The notes under the pieces: generated by a model | Seen by the model: the letters and a program-made list of their open reading frames with translations, nothing else | The model's database searches: none | Told to the model about the DNA's origin: nothing | Translations under genes and position numbers: made by a program | Assembly (NCBI GenBank): GCA_934047225.1 | Contig: OW203987.1 | Location: forward strand, 4,181,501-4,245,500 | Reading direction: 5' to 3' | Origin: Ypsolopha sequella | Taxonomy: Eukaryota; Arthropoda; Insecta; Lepidoptera; Ypsolophidae | Length of the DNA stretch: 64,000 bases | Shown here: piece after piece, positions 46,698 through 58,590 of the stretch | How the letters are laid out: every line of letters begins with the position of its first letter | Position numbering within the stretch: position 1 is the stretch's first letter

Positions 46698-49600
46698 TGC
46701 ATTGAATGTGTGCCGACATAGTGTACACGTCCGCAGGTGGCAAGGACTTGAAGTTAAACGTCAGTCGTTGTGCACAACCTAACTTTATTATTGCATTGAA
46801 TGTGTGCCGACATAGTGTACACGTCCGCAGGTGGCAAGGACTTGAAGTTAAACGTCAGTCGTTGTGCACAACCTAACTTTATTATTGCATTGAATGTGTG
46901 CCGACATAGTGTACACGTCCGCAGGTGGCAAGGACTTGAAGTTAAACGTCAGTCGTTGTGCACAACCTAACTTTATTATTGCATTGAATGTGTGCCGACA
47001 TAGTGTACACGTCCGCAGGTGGCAAGGACTTGAAGTTAAACGTCAGTCGTTGTGCACAACCTAACTTTATTATTGCATTGAATGTGTGCCGACATAGTGT
47101 ACACGTCCGCAGGTGGCAAGGACTTGAAGTTAAACGTCAGTCGTTGTGCACAACCTAACTTTATTATTGCATTGAATGTGTGCCGACATAGTGTACACGT
47201 CCGCAGGTGGCAAGGACTTGAAGTTAAACGTCAGTCGTTGTGCACAACCTAACTTTATTATTGCATTGAATGTGTGCCGACATAGTGTACACGTCCGCAG
47301 GTGGCAAGGACTTGAAGTTAAACGTCAGTCGTTGTGCACAACCTAACTTTATTATTGCATTGAATGTGTGCCGACATAGTGTACACGTCCGCAGGTGGCA
47401 AGGACTTGAAGTTAAACGTCAGTCGTTGTGCACAACCTAACTTTATTATTGCATTGAATGTGTGCCGACATAGTGTACACGTCCGCAGGTGGCAAGGACT
47501 TGAAGTTAAACGTCAGTCGTTGTGCACAACCTAACTTTATTATTGCATTGAATGTGTGCCGACATAGTGTACACGTCCGCAGGTGGCAAGGACTTGAAGT
47601 TAAACGTCAGTCGTTGTGCACAACCTAACTTTATTATTGCATTGAATGTGTGCCGACATAGTGTACACGTCCGCAGGTGGCAAGGACTTGAAGTTAAACG
47701 TCAGTCGTTGTGCACAACCTAACTTTATTATTGCATTGAATGTGTGCCGACATAGTGTACACGTCCGCAGGTGGCAAGGACTTGAAGTTAAACGTCAGTC
47801 GTTGTGCACAACCTAACTTTATTATTGCATTGAATGTGTGCCGACATAGTGTACACGTCCGCAGGTGGCAAGGACTTGAAGTTAAACGTCAGTCGTTGTG
47901 CACAACCTAACTTTATTATTGCATTGAATGTGTGCCGACATAGTGTACACGTCCGCAGGTGGCAAGGACTTGAAGTTAAACGTCAGTCGTTGTGCACAAC
48001 CTAACTTTATTATTGCATTGAATGTGTGCCGACATAGTGTACACGTCCGCAGGTGGCAAGGACTTGAAGTTAAACGTCAGTCGTTGTGCACAACCTAACT
48101 TTATTATTGCATTGAATGTGTGCCGACATAGTGTACACGTCCGCAGGTGGCAAGGACTTGAAGTTAAACGTCAGTCGTTGTGCACAACCTAACTTTATTA
48201 TTGCATTGAATGTGTGCCGACATAGTGTACACGTCCGCAGGTGGCAAGGACTTGAAGTTAAACGTCAGTCGTTGTGCACAACCTAACTTTATTATTGCAT
48301 TGAATGTGTGCCGACATAGTGTACACGTCCGCAGGTGGCAAGGACTTGAAGTTAAACGTCAGTCGTTGTGCACAACCTAACTTTATTATTGCATTGAATG
48401 TGTGCCGACATAGTGTACACGTCCGCAGGTGGCAAGGACTTGAAGTTAAACGTCAGTCGTTGTGCACAACCTAACTTTATTATTGCATTGAATGTGTGCC
48501 GACATAGTGTACACGTCCGCAGGTGGCAAGGACTTGAAGTTAAACGTCAGTCGTTGTGCACAACCTAACTTTATTATTGCATTGAATGTGTGCCGACATA
48601 GTGTACACGTCCGCAGGTGGCAAGGACTTGAAGTTAAACGTCAGTCGTTGTGCACAACCTAACTTTATTATTGCATTGAATGTGTGCCGACATAGTGTAC
48701 ACGTCCGCAGGTGGCAAGGACTTGAAGTTAAACGTCAGTCGTTGTGCACAACCTAACTTTATTATTGCATTGAATGTGTGCCGACATAGTGTACACGTCC
48801 GCAGGTGGCAAGGACTTGAAGTTAAACGTCAGTCGTTGTGCACAACCTAACTTTATTATTGCATTGAATGTGTGCCGACATAGTGTACACGTCCGCAGGT
48901 GGCAAGGACTTGAAGTTAAACGTCAGTCGTTGTGCACAACCTAACTTTATTATTGCATTGAATGTGTGCCGACATAGTGTACACGTCCGCAGGTGGCAAG
49001 GACTTGAAGTTAAACGTCAGTCGTTGTGCACAACCTAACTTTATTATTGCATTGAATGTGTGCCGACATAGTGTACACGTCCGCAGGTGGCAAGGACTTG
49101 AAGTTAAACGTCAGTCGTTGTGCACAACCTAACTTTATTATTGCATTGAATGTGTGCCGACATAGTGTACACGTCCGCAGGTGGCAAGGACTTGAAGTTA
49201 AACGTCAGTCGTTGTGCACAACCTAACTTTATTATTGCATTGAATGTGTGCCGACATAGTGTACACGTCCGCAGGTGGCAAGGACTTGAAGTTAAACGTC
49301 AGTCGTTGTGCACAACCTAACTTTATTATTGCATTGAATGTGTGCCGACATAGTGTACACGTCCGCAGGTGGCAAGGACTTGAAGTTAAACGTCAGTCGT
49401 TGTGCACAACCTAACTTTATTATTGCATTGAATGTGTGCCGACATAGTGTACACGTCCGCAGGTGGCAAGGACTTGAAGTTAAACGTCAGTCGTTGTGCA
49501 CAACCTAACTTTATTATTGCATTGAATGTGTGCCGACATAGTGTACACGTCCGCAGGTGGCAAGGACTTGAAGTTAAACGTCAGTCGTTGTGCACAACCT

Positions 49601-50364
49601 AACTTTATTATTGCATTGAATGTGTGCCGACATAGTGTACACGTCCGCAGGTGGCAAGGACTTGAAGTTAAACGTCAGTCGTTGTGCACAACCTAACTTT
49701 ATTATTGCATTGAATGTGTGCCGACATAGTGTACACGTCCGCAGGTGGCAAGGACTTGAAGTTAAACGTCAGTCGTTGTGCACAACCTAACTTTATTATT
49801 GCATTGAATGTGTGCCGACATAGTGTACACGTCCGCAGGTGGCAAGGACTTGAAGTTAAACGTCAGTCGTTGTGCACAACCTAACTTTATTATTGCATTG
49901 AATGTGTGCCGACATAGTGTACACGTCCGCAGGTGGCAAGGACTTGAAGTTAAACGTCAGTCGTTGTGCACAACCTAACTTTATTATTGCATTGAATGTG
50001 TGCCGACATAGTGTACACGTCCGCAGGTGGCAAGGACTTGAAGTTAAACGTCAGTCGTTGTGCACAACCTAACTTTATTATTGCATTGAATGTGTGCCGA
50101 CATAGTGTACACGTCCGCAGGTGGCAAGGACTTGAAGTTAAACGTCAGTCGTTGTGCACAACCTAACTTTATTATTGCATTGAATGTGTGCCGACATAGT
50201 GTACACGTCCGCAGGTGGCAAGGACTTGAAGTTAAACGTCAGTCGTTGTGCACAACCTAACTTTATTATTGCATTGAATGTGTGCCGACATAGTGTACAC
50301 GTCCGCAGGTGGCAAGGACTTGAAGTTAAACGTCAGTCGTTGTGCACAACCTAACTTTATTATT
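46698..50364 (+). repeat. 94-bp tandem array, 39 copies, apparently identical
   Basis: Copies of TGCATTGAATGTGTGCCGAC...TAACTTTATTAT start every 94 bp from 46698/46699 to 50271. I saw no difference between copies by eye. Each unit contains GTACACGTCCGCAGGTGG (a possible weak splice acceptor) and stops in all plus frames. It begins 1.24 kb after the Gapvd1 stop. Confidence 0.97.
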
Positions 50365-50374
50365 CTTGTTAAGA

Positions 50375-51105
50375 TAATTGATCTGTAGCAATTCACGCCA
50401 AAAGTTTACTATGAGTAAGTTTTATAAATGAACGGTTTTAAGAACCCGCTCCGAATCGTACTTCATACATATCTAAAAACCATAATAACTCGCGAAAGTG
50501 GAACAATTAAATCAAGTAAATTTTAGGCTTTCATTTAGACTGTCAATATGAAATGGTGTATGTCCCTGATTTTTTCACAAACATCGCGTTAAAGACCAGA
50601 AAAATATTTAAAATAATGGGTTCTCGCCCTAAAATCGAGTACTTTTACAAGGCTTCGTTAAGTGACTTATGAACATTTAACAAGCAAAGTAAGCACATAC
50701 ACCACTTGGAAGTATCATCAATATTCTAATTAATTAAAACGGAATAAAAAATAACAAGTAATCGAGGCACAATTAAGGTATTCTGAAATAATTATTATTT
50801 CCATCGCATAGGGCGAGACTCGCTCAGCACAGTTCGAGCGGCGTAGGGCAAAGCGTGAGGCGCTTGTTTAGATCAGCCAGACAAATATGCGCTTTATTGT
50901 CGCGATACGTCTCGCTTTGCATCGGAGTTGGCGTCATCCTGCACCGGGTTCTTAAGTAAAATGCACAATTAGTCACGATTTTCTCCAAACAATCTTAAAA
51001 TACTGTTTTAAGCGTGTATCGACAAAATCATTTCAAGCTCTTGATTCATAAACCTAACTCATACTGAATTATTGGCGTGAATTGCCACAGACCAATATCG
51101 TCTTC
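50375..51105. mobile_element. Foldback element abutting the 94-bp array
   Basis: ATCTGTAGCAATTCACGCCA (50379 onward) is mirrored at 51030-51105 (TTGGCGTGAATTGCCACAGA), with about 55 bp of similarity. It starts 11 bp after the array ends. Confidence 0.6.
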
Positions 51106-51551
51106 ACTTTTAACAAATTTAAGTTGTGCACTTTGTACCGAGCTATTGATGTTTAAGCTTAAGCCGTTTTCAGTCTAAATTGGGACTTCGTTCCTGTTCA
51201 AATTTATGTACACTTCCCTTTGAACAAAGTTCCACTCTGCGCTTTGAACTGCCTTGCATGCCATAAAATCCGCAATCACACCCATCAAGCGGGTAGATAT
51301 GGGTACTTATTCGAAAAAACATTGACACAGCTGTTCTTTGTTGTGCATCATATACGGACTCTATAACCTGCGATACTTGTAACCAAAGAGATGTTTTGTT
51401 TACAGCTATGTGTAGCGCAAACCAACGAATTAAAATTAGGAGTGAATCGGTTTCCTGCCTTACATCGCGCTCGATCGAATACTGTGTAAATTGGTGTAAG
51501 TATAATAATTAATGTACTATAGAATTAAATGAAACTTGAGGAGAATTCACG

Positions 51552-51694
51552 ATGTAAACAAACGGCTTACCTCAATAAATATTATGATCGGTCGTCGCGT
51601 AAGCGTCTTCACTCGCCTAGAAGAAGGCATCTGCTGAAAACTGATCGGCTGTCCCGATCATAGTATTTACTGGGGTAAACCGTTTGTTTATATA
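51552..51694. mobile_element. Foldback MITE
   Basis: TGTAAACAAACGGCTTACCT...TATGATCGG mirrors GATCATAGTATTTACTGGGG...CGTTTGTTTA. Arms are about 40 bp. Confidence 0.75.
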
Positions 51695-54600
51695 ATTTAA
51701 TATACATTTTTTTTCTCTGTTCAAAACTACACTTTTGTTGTTTATTTTTGTTCATAAGTGAATTGTAATAGTAGTTTTGACAGAACTTGCTTCTATAAGT
51801 TTTATGTTAAATCAATATGCAATTCCAATTATATTTTTTTAATAATGAATTTGTCACCCAAATTGCACATTTACCTTTGTGTTAAACAATATTAATAATT
51901 TAAAAACACAATTTCAAAATAGTTATTGTTTTTAAAATGTCTGTCTGTCACGTATATAACATTCGACTGTGATCTAGGGCTGGGTATTAGAGAATTAAGA
52001 AAATGAGACTCGATAATAAAAGTAAGATATTTTTTGATAACTTGATATTGGATGGATATGAAAAAGACTCAAGTATGTAGGTAAGGATGTGAAGAATCTT
52101 ATAGAAGTGAATGGAATGTGGTTATTATACGTATGGCTTGGGAATCCGTGATTGAACTTTCATTTTGCATGTTATATTAATTAACACATAGCTTTTCTAA
52201 ACTGTAACCTCGTTTTTATAATCCAAAATTGATATATTATTTATCTTCGTAAAGATTTAAGCAATTAACCAAATAAACATTATTTATCTAATAAAGTAGG
52301 ATGTAAGTTCAAATATACGTAGAGAGATTTCATGTAAAACTTCCAGACTTTAGAGTAAGCTTTAATATAATTTGTAAGTTTTAAGGTTTTGTTGAATTAT
52401 TATAATTTAATAATTGTATTACGTTAAATAAGCGCCTAGGCCCGACTTTCAATAAAAAAATCAATACTAATTTCTCTTAGAATCTCAATTAGCCCAAACT
52501 GAATCGGAATTTATATATTGTTAAAACTGTATTTTTATGTGTTATTCTCACGCAATTAATGTAGTATTGTTCTAAAACCAATGCAATTTACCTGTTTGAT
52601 GTTGATTGGACACTTGTTTTTATTGCACACGTGTTGGAGCCAGTGCGGATGAAGGATCTTGAATTTATCACTTTTATTAATAATCAATATCACACAAACT
52701 CTGAATAATTTGCTAAATATTTGTATAACACGCTCATAGTTGTATCGCGTGGACCTCCAACTCCTGCGACACCGCTGTTACTAACTTCATTATTTAAGGG
52801 GTTAGTTGTGGTTCCCGTTAAGATATGTCATTATAAAATATATTAACTTTTGTATAATATTATTGCATTTTTATTAATCCCATTGTTTTTTAGATAAAGC
52901 TTTAGGAAAATGTAGCTAAACGGAGTTATCATACTAACTGCTTTCTTGCCCTAGAATTTGTAATAATGTAGACTGCATAATAGAACATTTATTTTTAATC
53001 ACTGTTATCAATAATATTTGGTAAGGTTATAGATTGTAATGAAATTGTAATCAAATGAAAATATATTTAGCAATAAAAAAATGAGGAGCAAAAAACAAGA
53101 CGTTTTACTATGCACCTTTCAATGTAAGCCTGTGTAAAAATGATAAATATGTATTAATTTGTAATAATTTAATAAATCAAACAATAAGTAACACACAAAA
53201 CAATAATAGTAACAATATTTTCAAAGTAAAGGTAACATCATTTTTGTAACGTTTCTCGTTTCACAATAGACTAGTGATGTCAGACAGAAAAAACCTATTT
53301 AATATACCGATCAGTGGCCTAAAGCTTTTCAAATACGTGTTTAATCTAGTGCTGTCTCTTACGTACTAAGTGTCGAATAAGGCCCCTATTTATAGGGAAT
53401 AAAAGCGATTTTCTAACATCAAACTTTTGGATCAGTGTCACACTGATCCATATAACAAAAATATCAAATTAAAATAGAACTTACGTAATGTCCTTTATCT
53501 TTGGTTATGAATCATTTACATTTTCTGTAGCTACGGTTTCCTACGAAAGCTATGTATTTACGAGATATAATTAATATGTAGCCCGTTCTAATACATTTTT
53601 CATGACATCGGACACAGACTTCGATCCGTCTATTCTCAGTATAACAGGGTCAACGCTTCGCACGAAACCATAAATTTACGCGTAACTACTTAGCCTCGAT
53701 ATCTATAACTATAAGATAAATATAAAAATACACATTTAAATCTATAAATTACATTCGTCGACTTCTAGAAAAATAATTCGCATTACCTTATAATAATAAT
53801 AATAATAACAAAATATAGCATTTTAATCCTAAAAATAGAACCAAGTTTCATGCGAATAATTAATTTAGATAAGTACATATGCCTTTGAGCATATTTCCGA
53901 ATCAGTGATTTTTTGACTAGGTTAGATATGTTCGTCATTATTTTATAGACATCTGATACTCTAATTACTAATAGTTCCTAGTTGGCATTAATTACGTCCT
54001 AGGTAGTGCCGGGGTGCGGAGAAATAATATTGTGTTGAGTGGATTTACCGCGCCCCTTTCCAAGCAACTTTGCGGAACTATCTACAGGTTGTCAATTAGA
54101 CTACTTACATTTACTGCAACCGTATGTTCTATTGCTCACACTGAACAACCTTCCTCAACAAACATGAACGTTCGCGTGATTGTAAAGCCGCTTATTGAAG
54201 CAACGTTACGCACGCTTATTGTTAGCTAAAATAAACTTTGTAATATTTCTAATAGATAATAATGGTATGAGATACTTTTGGACTAACCGTTTCATACATC
54301 ATGTAATGAGTCATCTGAGGCTCAGAGTTAGTGCCTGGAGGAAATGTATTTTAATTAACATCCTCACTTGAAAATGGAGTAAAATCCGAAACCGTTTGGG
54401 AGAAAACATAAATAAAGCGAAACTATACTGTACAAGTGCTTTTAACAGATGTGTTTCAAGTTTCACCAAGTGCCGACAATCGCAAGTATAAATTATGTAA
54501 TGAGTCAGTTGGCGAGGCGGGTAGATTTGTTTTGTGACTATAGGCAGTTCTGTAGCCGGAGCGCGACTGCATATATGACGTGCGTGACAAGTCTGATTTG

Positions 54601-55743
54601 AGAAAGATCATGTGCAACTCTGAACCGTGTGCTACGTGGACGTGTCGTACACGGTGACTCAGTTGTGTTACCATTATTCACTTGGTGAGTTGGTTAATTG
54701 TGTTCACTATTTGTGTTTGAGCAAAAAGAGGTACAGAAACAGAAGATACTTCTTATAAATTGGCGAAAGCTTTAAATAGTACACATACTATTTAGGGTCA
54801 GATAAAGATTGATACATTTTGGTCGTCTATCTATCATGTACAGACGTTGTTGGCCCCAAAGATTTCAAAAGTTTAGATGTGCCCTGCGTGCCTTTTTGAA
54901 TGCGTGCGTTAACATAATGCCGACGCGCGCACGCTTATGAGTGCGCAATCTTTCTACCTACGGTCAGCAAACTGATCAGACTACTAAAGTGCACTTAAGG
55001 CGTCCAACTATCACTGTGTTCAGATGAGCACTGATTCCAAATGCGTGAGCGTCACCCATTTAAAGGTGGAAACATTTTGGTGCTGTCATAGTACGGTAAG
55101 GGCTTATCTTTACTTTTTGAAATTTTTGGTTGGTCCTGACTACGTTCCGAGAGAAAAGTTGTTCGGTACAAAAGTAGAATCTGGTTCCAATAAATATAAG
55201 CCCCCTTCTTGCACTCGGTATAACAATAAATTAATTAAATATTTGCATTTAGTGCTTCATTTGGCGTGAACTAAGGCGGAAGAACAGTTACATTATTTCA
55301 AGCGAAATTTTCGCTTTCTTATTTTAGAGTTAACCCAAAAAATATTTCTTATCACGCAACATTTATAAATTTTTGGTAAGCGAAGCTATAATATAACTGC
55401 ATATAATTAAATAATCAAATGTTTTCCTAAGAAAAGTCTTAAATATGGCATACAAGTAAATGGCTTGTGCGATAAAATCACTTAGTTTGATGAAATGGGT
55501 AGAAGCTGAGCTATGTATAGAGAGAGAGAGGGATAGAGTTTCTTAAGAATGAGATAACTTATGACTACAGAGTGTGATATTGACATAGTTTAAACTAAAC
55601 AAGCTGGTTCTTATAGACTATTTTACAATTTGTTTGTGATTTTTTCAAAATAGAAATTGGATATACTTTTGATGCCTTGACCGCTGAGATGCCTTGCTTC
55701 TCCATTTGTTGATTTTAAAATTGATTATTTGTACAGGTAAAGT
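51695..55743. other. Gene-poor AT-rich stretch
   Basis: No convincing exon or RNA gene. AATAAA at 53072 (AGCAATAAAAAAATGAGG) could serve as a distal polyadenylation signal for Gapvd1, but nothing ties it to the gene. A segment at 54446-54494 recurs inverted at 63820-63864. Confidence 0.5.
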
Positions 55744-55898
55744 TAGAGATGGGTAACTACCCGGTTTATAAGCCAGTTGTTACCATGTAATAACCCGTTT
55801 GGGTGGGTCAAAACTAACTCCTTCACTTGACTCGTACAGACGTCAATTAGTTTTGACTGATCCAAACGGGTTAAAACCCGAGTCGTTACCTATCTCTA
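55744..55898. mobile_element. Foldback MITE TAGAGATGGGTAAC
   Basis: TAGAGATGGGTAACTACCCG and GTTACCTATCTCTA are the inverted ends; inside, CAAACGGGTTAAAACCCG mirrors AACCCGTTTGGG. A hAT-type miniature element is likely. Confidence 0.7.
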
Positions 55899-57657
55899 GG
55901 TAAAATACAATCTTATTGATCCAACGAACACGCAGAAAGCTTGTTAAGCTACAAGCCCGTACAAAATACACGAAAAACAATTCAAAGAATGCACACATAT
56001 CTTGATCCCGTTAAGGATCAGTTCCTCAGACTTGAAACAAAATCAAAAGAAAGAACTATAACGTCCAAAAAATTACTCCCAGATAAAAACAATGAATACA
56101 AATAATGTATTTTATGCGAAAAATATTTTTTGAAGCGAATGCTTCTTTGTTCGCGCCTCGTAGGGGGCTATGGGGCTCAATTCAGAACTTCCGTGATCGA
56201 CTTCAGGAAAAAAATCCGCAAATATTTTAAGAGGGGACTTAATTCGTAAAAAAAAGTTTAGGATAACCTTTTAATTTTGACGAAGGATTAATTAATGTCT
56301 TATTACAGATTAGTATGTTTTTTAATCGTTCATTATTTGTTATTAGTTATTCATGACATATTAATGTTTTGATCGCAATAATAAAAAAAATAAACGACTC
56401 CGTAAGCTTAATGCGCGCGAAGTTTACATAATTCTTTATGCTTTTCCCCGTGATTGACATCTAATGCCACAACATGCAGTGTCGAATAATAATAATGACT
56501 AAAAATAGTACATTTAATAAAGTGTCAAGCAAGCAAGATCTATAATAGTGAAATGAGAAGTGTGTCGTATCATCGTATGTGGTGCAACGGACCTAGATGA
56601 AAATAAGCTTTTTGGAAAAAACCAAATATCAAATATCAAAAATAATAAATATGAAAAAAAACAACAATGCTTTCCCAAAGCTGAACATCATGGCCAAAGG
56701 TACCGCATGGCAAGAAGTATTCGCTTAAATAATATACGGTTGTATCTCCGATACAACCCGCTGCTTTTTAATGATGGTCCTACGAAATTATTTGTTTTTA
56801 ATTAAAAGTAGTTTTTTGGGCGTTGTAATTATTTCTTAAGTTATTAAACTTGAAGAATCGAAGTTTAATCCTAACGTAAGGATAAACAATTCAGTGGCTT
56901 AATGTAATTCTCCCATTAGGTTACTTAACGGTCACGGCCTAAAATTATGTCCACAAATGTTTGCTTACCCACCGCTGTGCGTCACAGCGGCTATAATCCG
57001 AGACTACACGACTCTTCCTAAGATTACAGTAAGATCTTTCAATGGTAACTTTTTCCTACCGGTGTGAACGAATAGGCATCTTTAAATGAAACGAACTAAT
57101 CTATGGATCATTCTGAACCACTTCACCAAAGAAACAAACGCTCAAATAAAAAAATGCACATGCCCACACAAAATTTCCACTTCATGGTATTTTGTGTAAC
57201 TGTGTCATAATGTGACACATTGGGACACGAGTGCTTGTTTATCGCATGTGATTGGTTCTCTAGCGGTTTTATAATAATTTTGGCCAATCACAGCATATAA
57301 TGTAATATTATATCTATTATAATAATTATAACATCAGTCAATCAATGTAAGTACTTATAAAACCGCTTTTGATGTTGTATAGAGTAGATAAAAATATTAT
57401 TTGTATTATTCTTTTGGAAAATTGTTTAGTCTGACCAGTAGGTTATGTAGTTCCATTTAAAGATAGCTGTTCATTTACACCTTGTATATAGCACTTACAG
57501 TTACAAATGCTTAAAAATTTAACTTTGTCACACAAAAGTGCGTAACATAACATCAATCTAGAATGAACCTTGGTTGCGTATATTTACGGTTTTTTGTTCG
57601 TAACAAAGTAGAATTAGCTCGGCGTTTGCACTACGTTCTATATCGATCTCCGTCGCT
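55899..57657. other. Gene-poor stretch downstream of the minus-strand gene
   Basis: AT-rich with scattered short open frames and no splice-compatible coding segments. It would be the 3' flank of the minus-strand gene. Confidence 0.45.
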
Positions 57658-57797
57658 CTAGTGCGGCCGGCCACTCTTGCCGCGCTGTGGACTGCCAGGC
57701 ACCGAAGACGAGAAGGTGGCGTACTCAGCCAGGATCAGGTCTCTGGGTGTCCGCTTCAAGTAGTCCGATATATGCTGCACGATCAAATCGATGGCAA
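57658..57797 (-). CDS. Last coding exon of an unrecognised minus-strand gene
   Basis: On the minus strand a strong acceptor (AATATCTGTTTCAG) opens 140 nt (2 nt of a split codon, 45 codons, TAG). It encodes AIDLIVQHISDYLKRTPRDL, ILAEYATFSSSVPGSPQ and RGKSGRPH. GC content and codon use resemble the Gapvd1 exons rather than the surrounding DNA. I do not recognise the family. The preceding exon must lie above 57800, but I found none up to 64000, so the intron is probably longer than 6 kb. Confidence 0.6.
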
Positions 57798-57884
57798 CTG
57801 AAACAGATATTGACAACTTTATTGTTTTAACACCTTTCCTGATGCCATGATGCAACTCTTAAGGTAACTGCTACAGTACAATGA

Positions 57885-58165
57885 GGTACAGTCCATCCAT
57901 CAGTCTAGTTCGTCCACTGCTGGACATAAGCCTTTCCAAGACTTTGCCACTCCCGGCGGTCATCCTGGAAGAATTGCCCATACTCACACACGCTGGGCAG
58001 GCGGGTTGGTGAGCGCGGTGCCCGTCACCAGTCTGTTCCATATAAGGCCCGGCTATTAGGGATGGATATACTGCCATCCATCGGTCCCAGGCATGGTGGG
58101 CCTCCTGGTTTTTTGTCTGTGAGCTGTCCTCTTACTCTCTCCCGAATTACTTCGAGGGGTCTCCA
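57885..58165 (-). mobile_element. RTE-type retrotransposon 3' end
   Basis: TCCATCCATCAGTCTAGTTC, GTCCACTGCTGGACATAAGC and ATCGGTCCCAGGCATGGTGG match the fragment at 25830-26170. No intact frame. Confidence 0.65.
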
Positions 58166-58221
58166 AATAAAATGTGATCAAAATGTATCAAAATTATACT
58201 ATAGTTTTAATATACTATAGT

Positions 58222-58590
58222 TATACTTTAGCTTGACCGTAACTGCTGTGCCTGGCCTTAGGCGCCGCCGGGGGAGGAAAGGACATAGCATGCGTTCACA
58301 TGGGATCGATATTGTTATATATATTTTTTTATTATTTGATGATTTAGATTCTGATTTGAATTATTAGTTTAGTTTTTTTATGAAACATAAATTTACTTAC
58401 CACTGTAGTGGTATCATATTTCCTAATAAATATAAAAAGCCTATATCCTTAAAAAAGATACCAATCTCGTAAGATCCGACGTTATCGATCTCATGTGAAC
58501 TTATGCTACTCTTTCCTTTCCTCCCCCCGCCTACGCCTCACCGCGCGGAGCCTAAGGCGGGGCACAGCGGTGACGGTCATGCTATACTTG
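58222..58590. mobile_element. Foldback element with GC-rich arms
   Basis: CTTGACCGTAACTGCTGTGC...GGGGGAGGAAAGGA...TTCACATG at the left is mirrored by CATGTGAACTTATGCTACTC...CACAGCGGTGACGGTCATGC at the right. Arms are about 120 bp with mismatches. Confidence 0.75.

Noticed and set aside
35620..50364. CRISPR array
   Set aside because: Repeats are directly tandem with no variable spacers, units are 48-103 bp, and the host is a eukaryote.
54014..54674. Open frames of about 70 codons at 54.0-54.7 kb
   Set aside because: Short, with no codon bias and no resemblance to a family; frames of this size are expected by chance.
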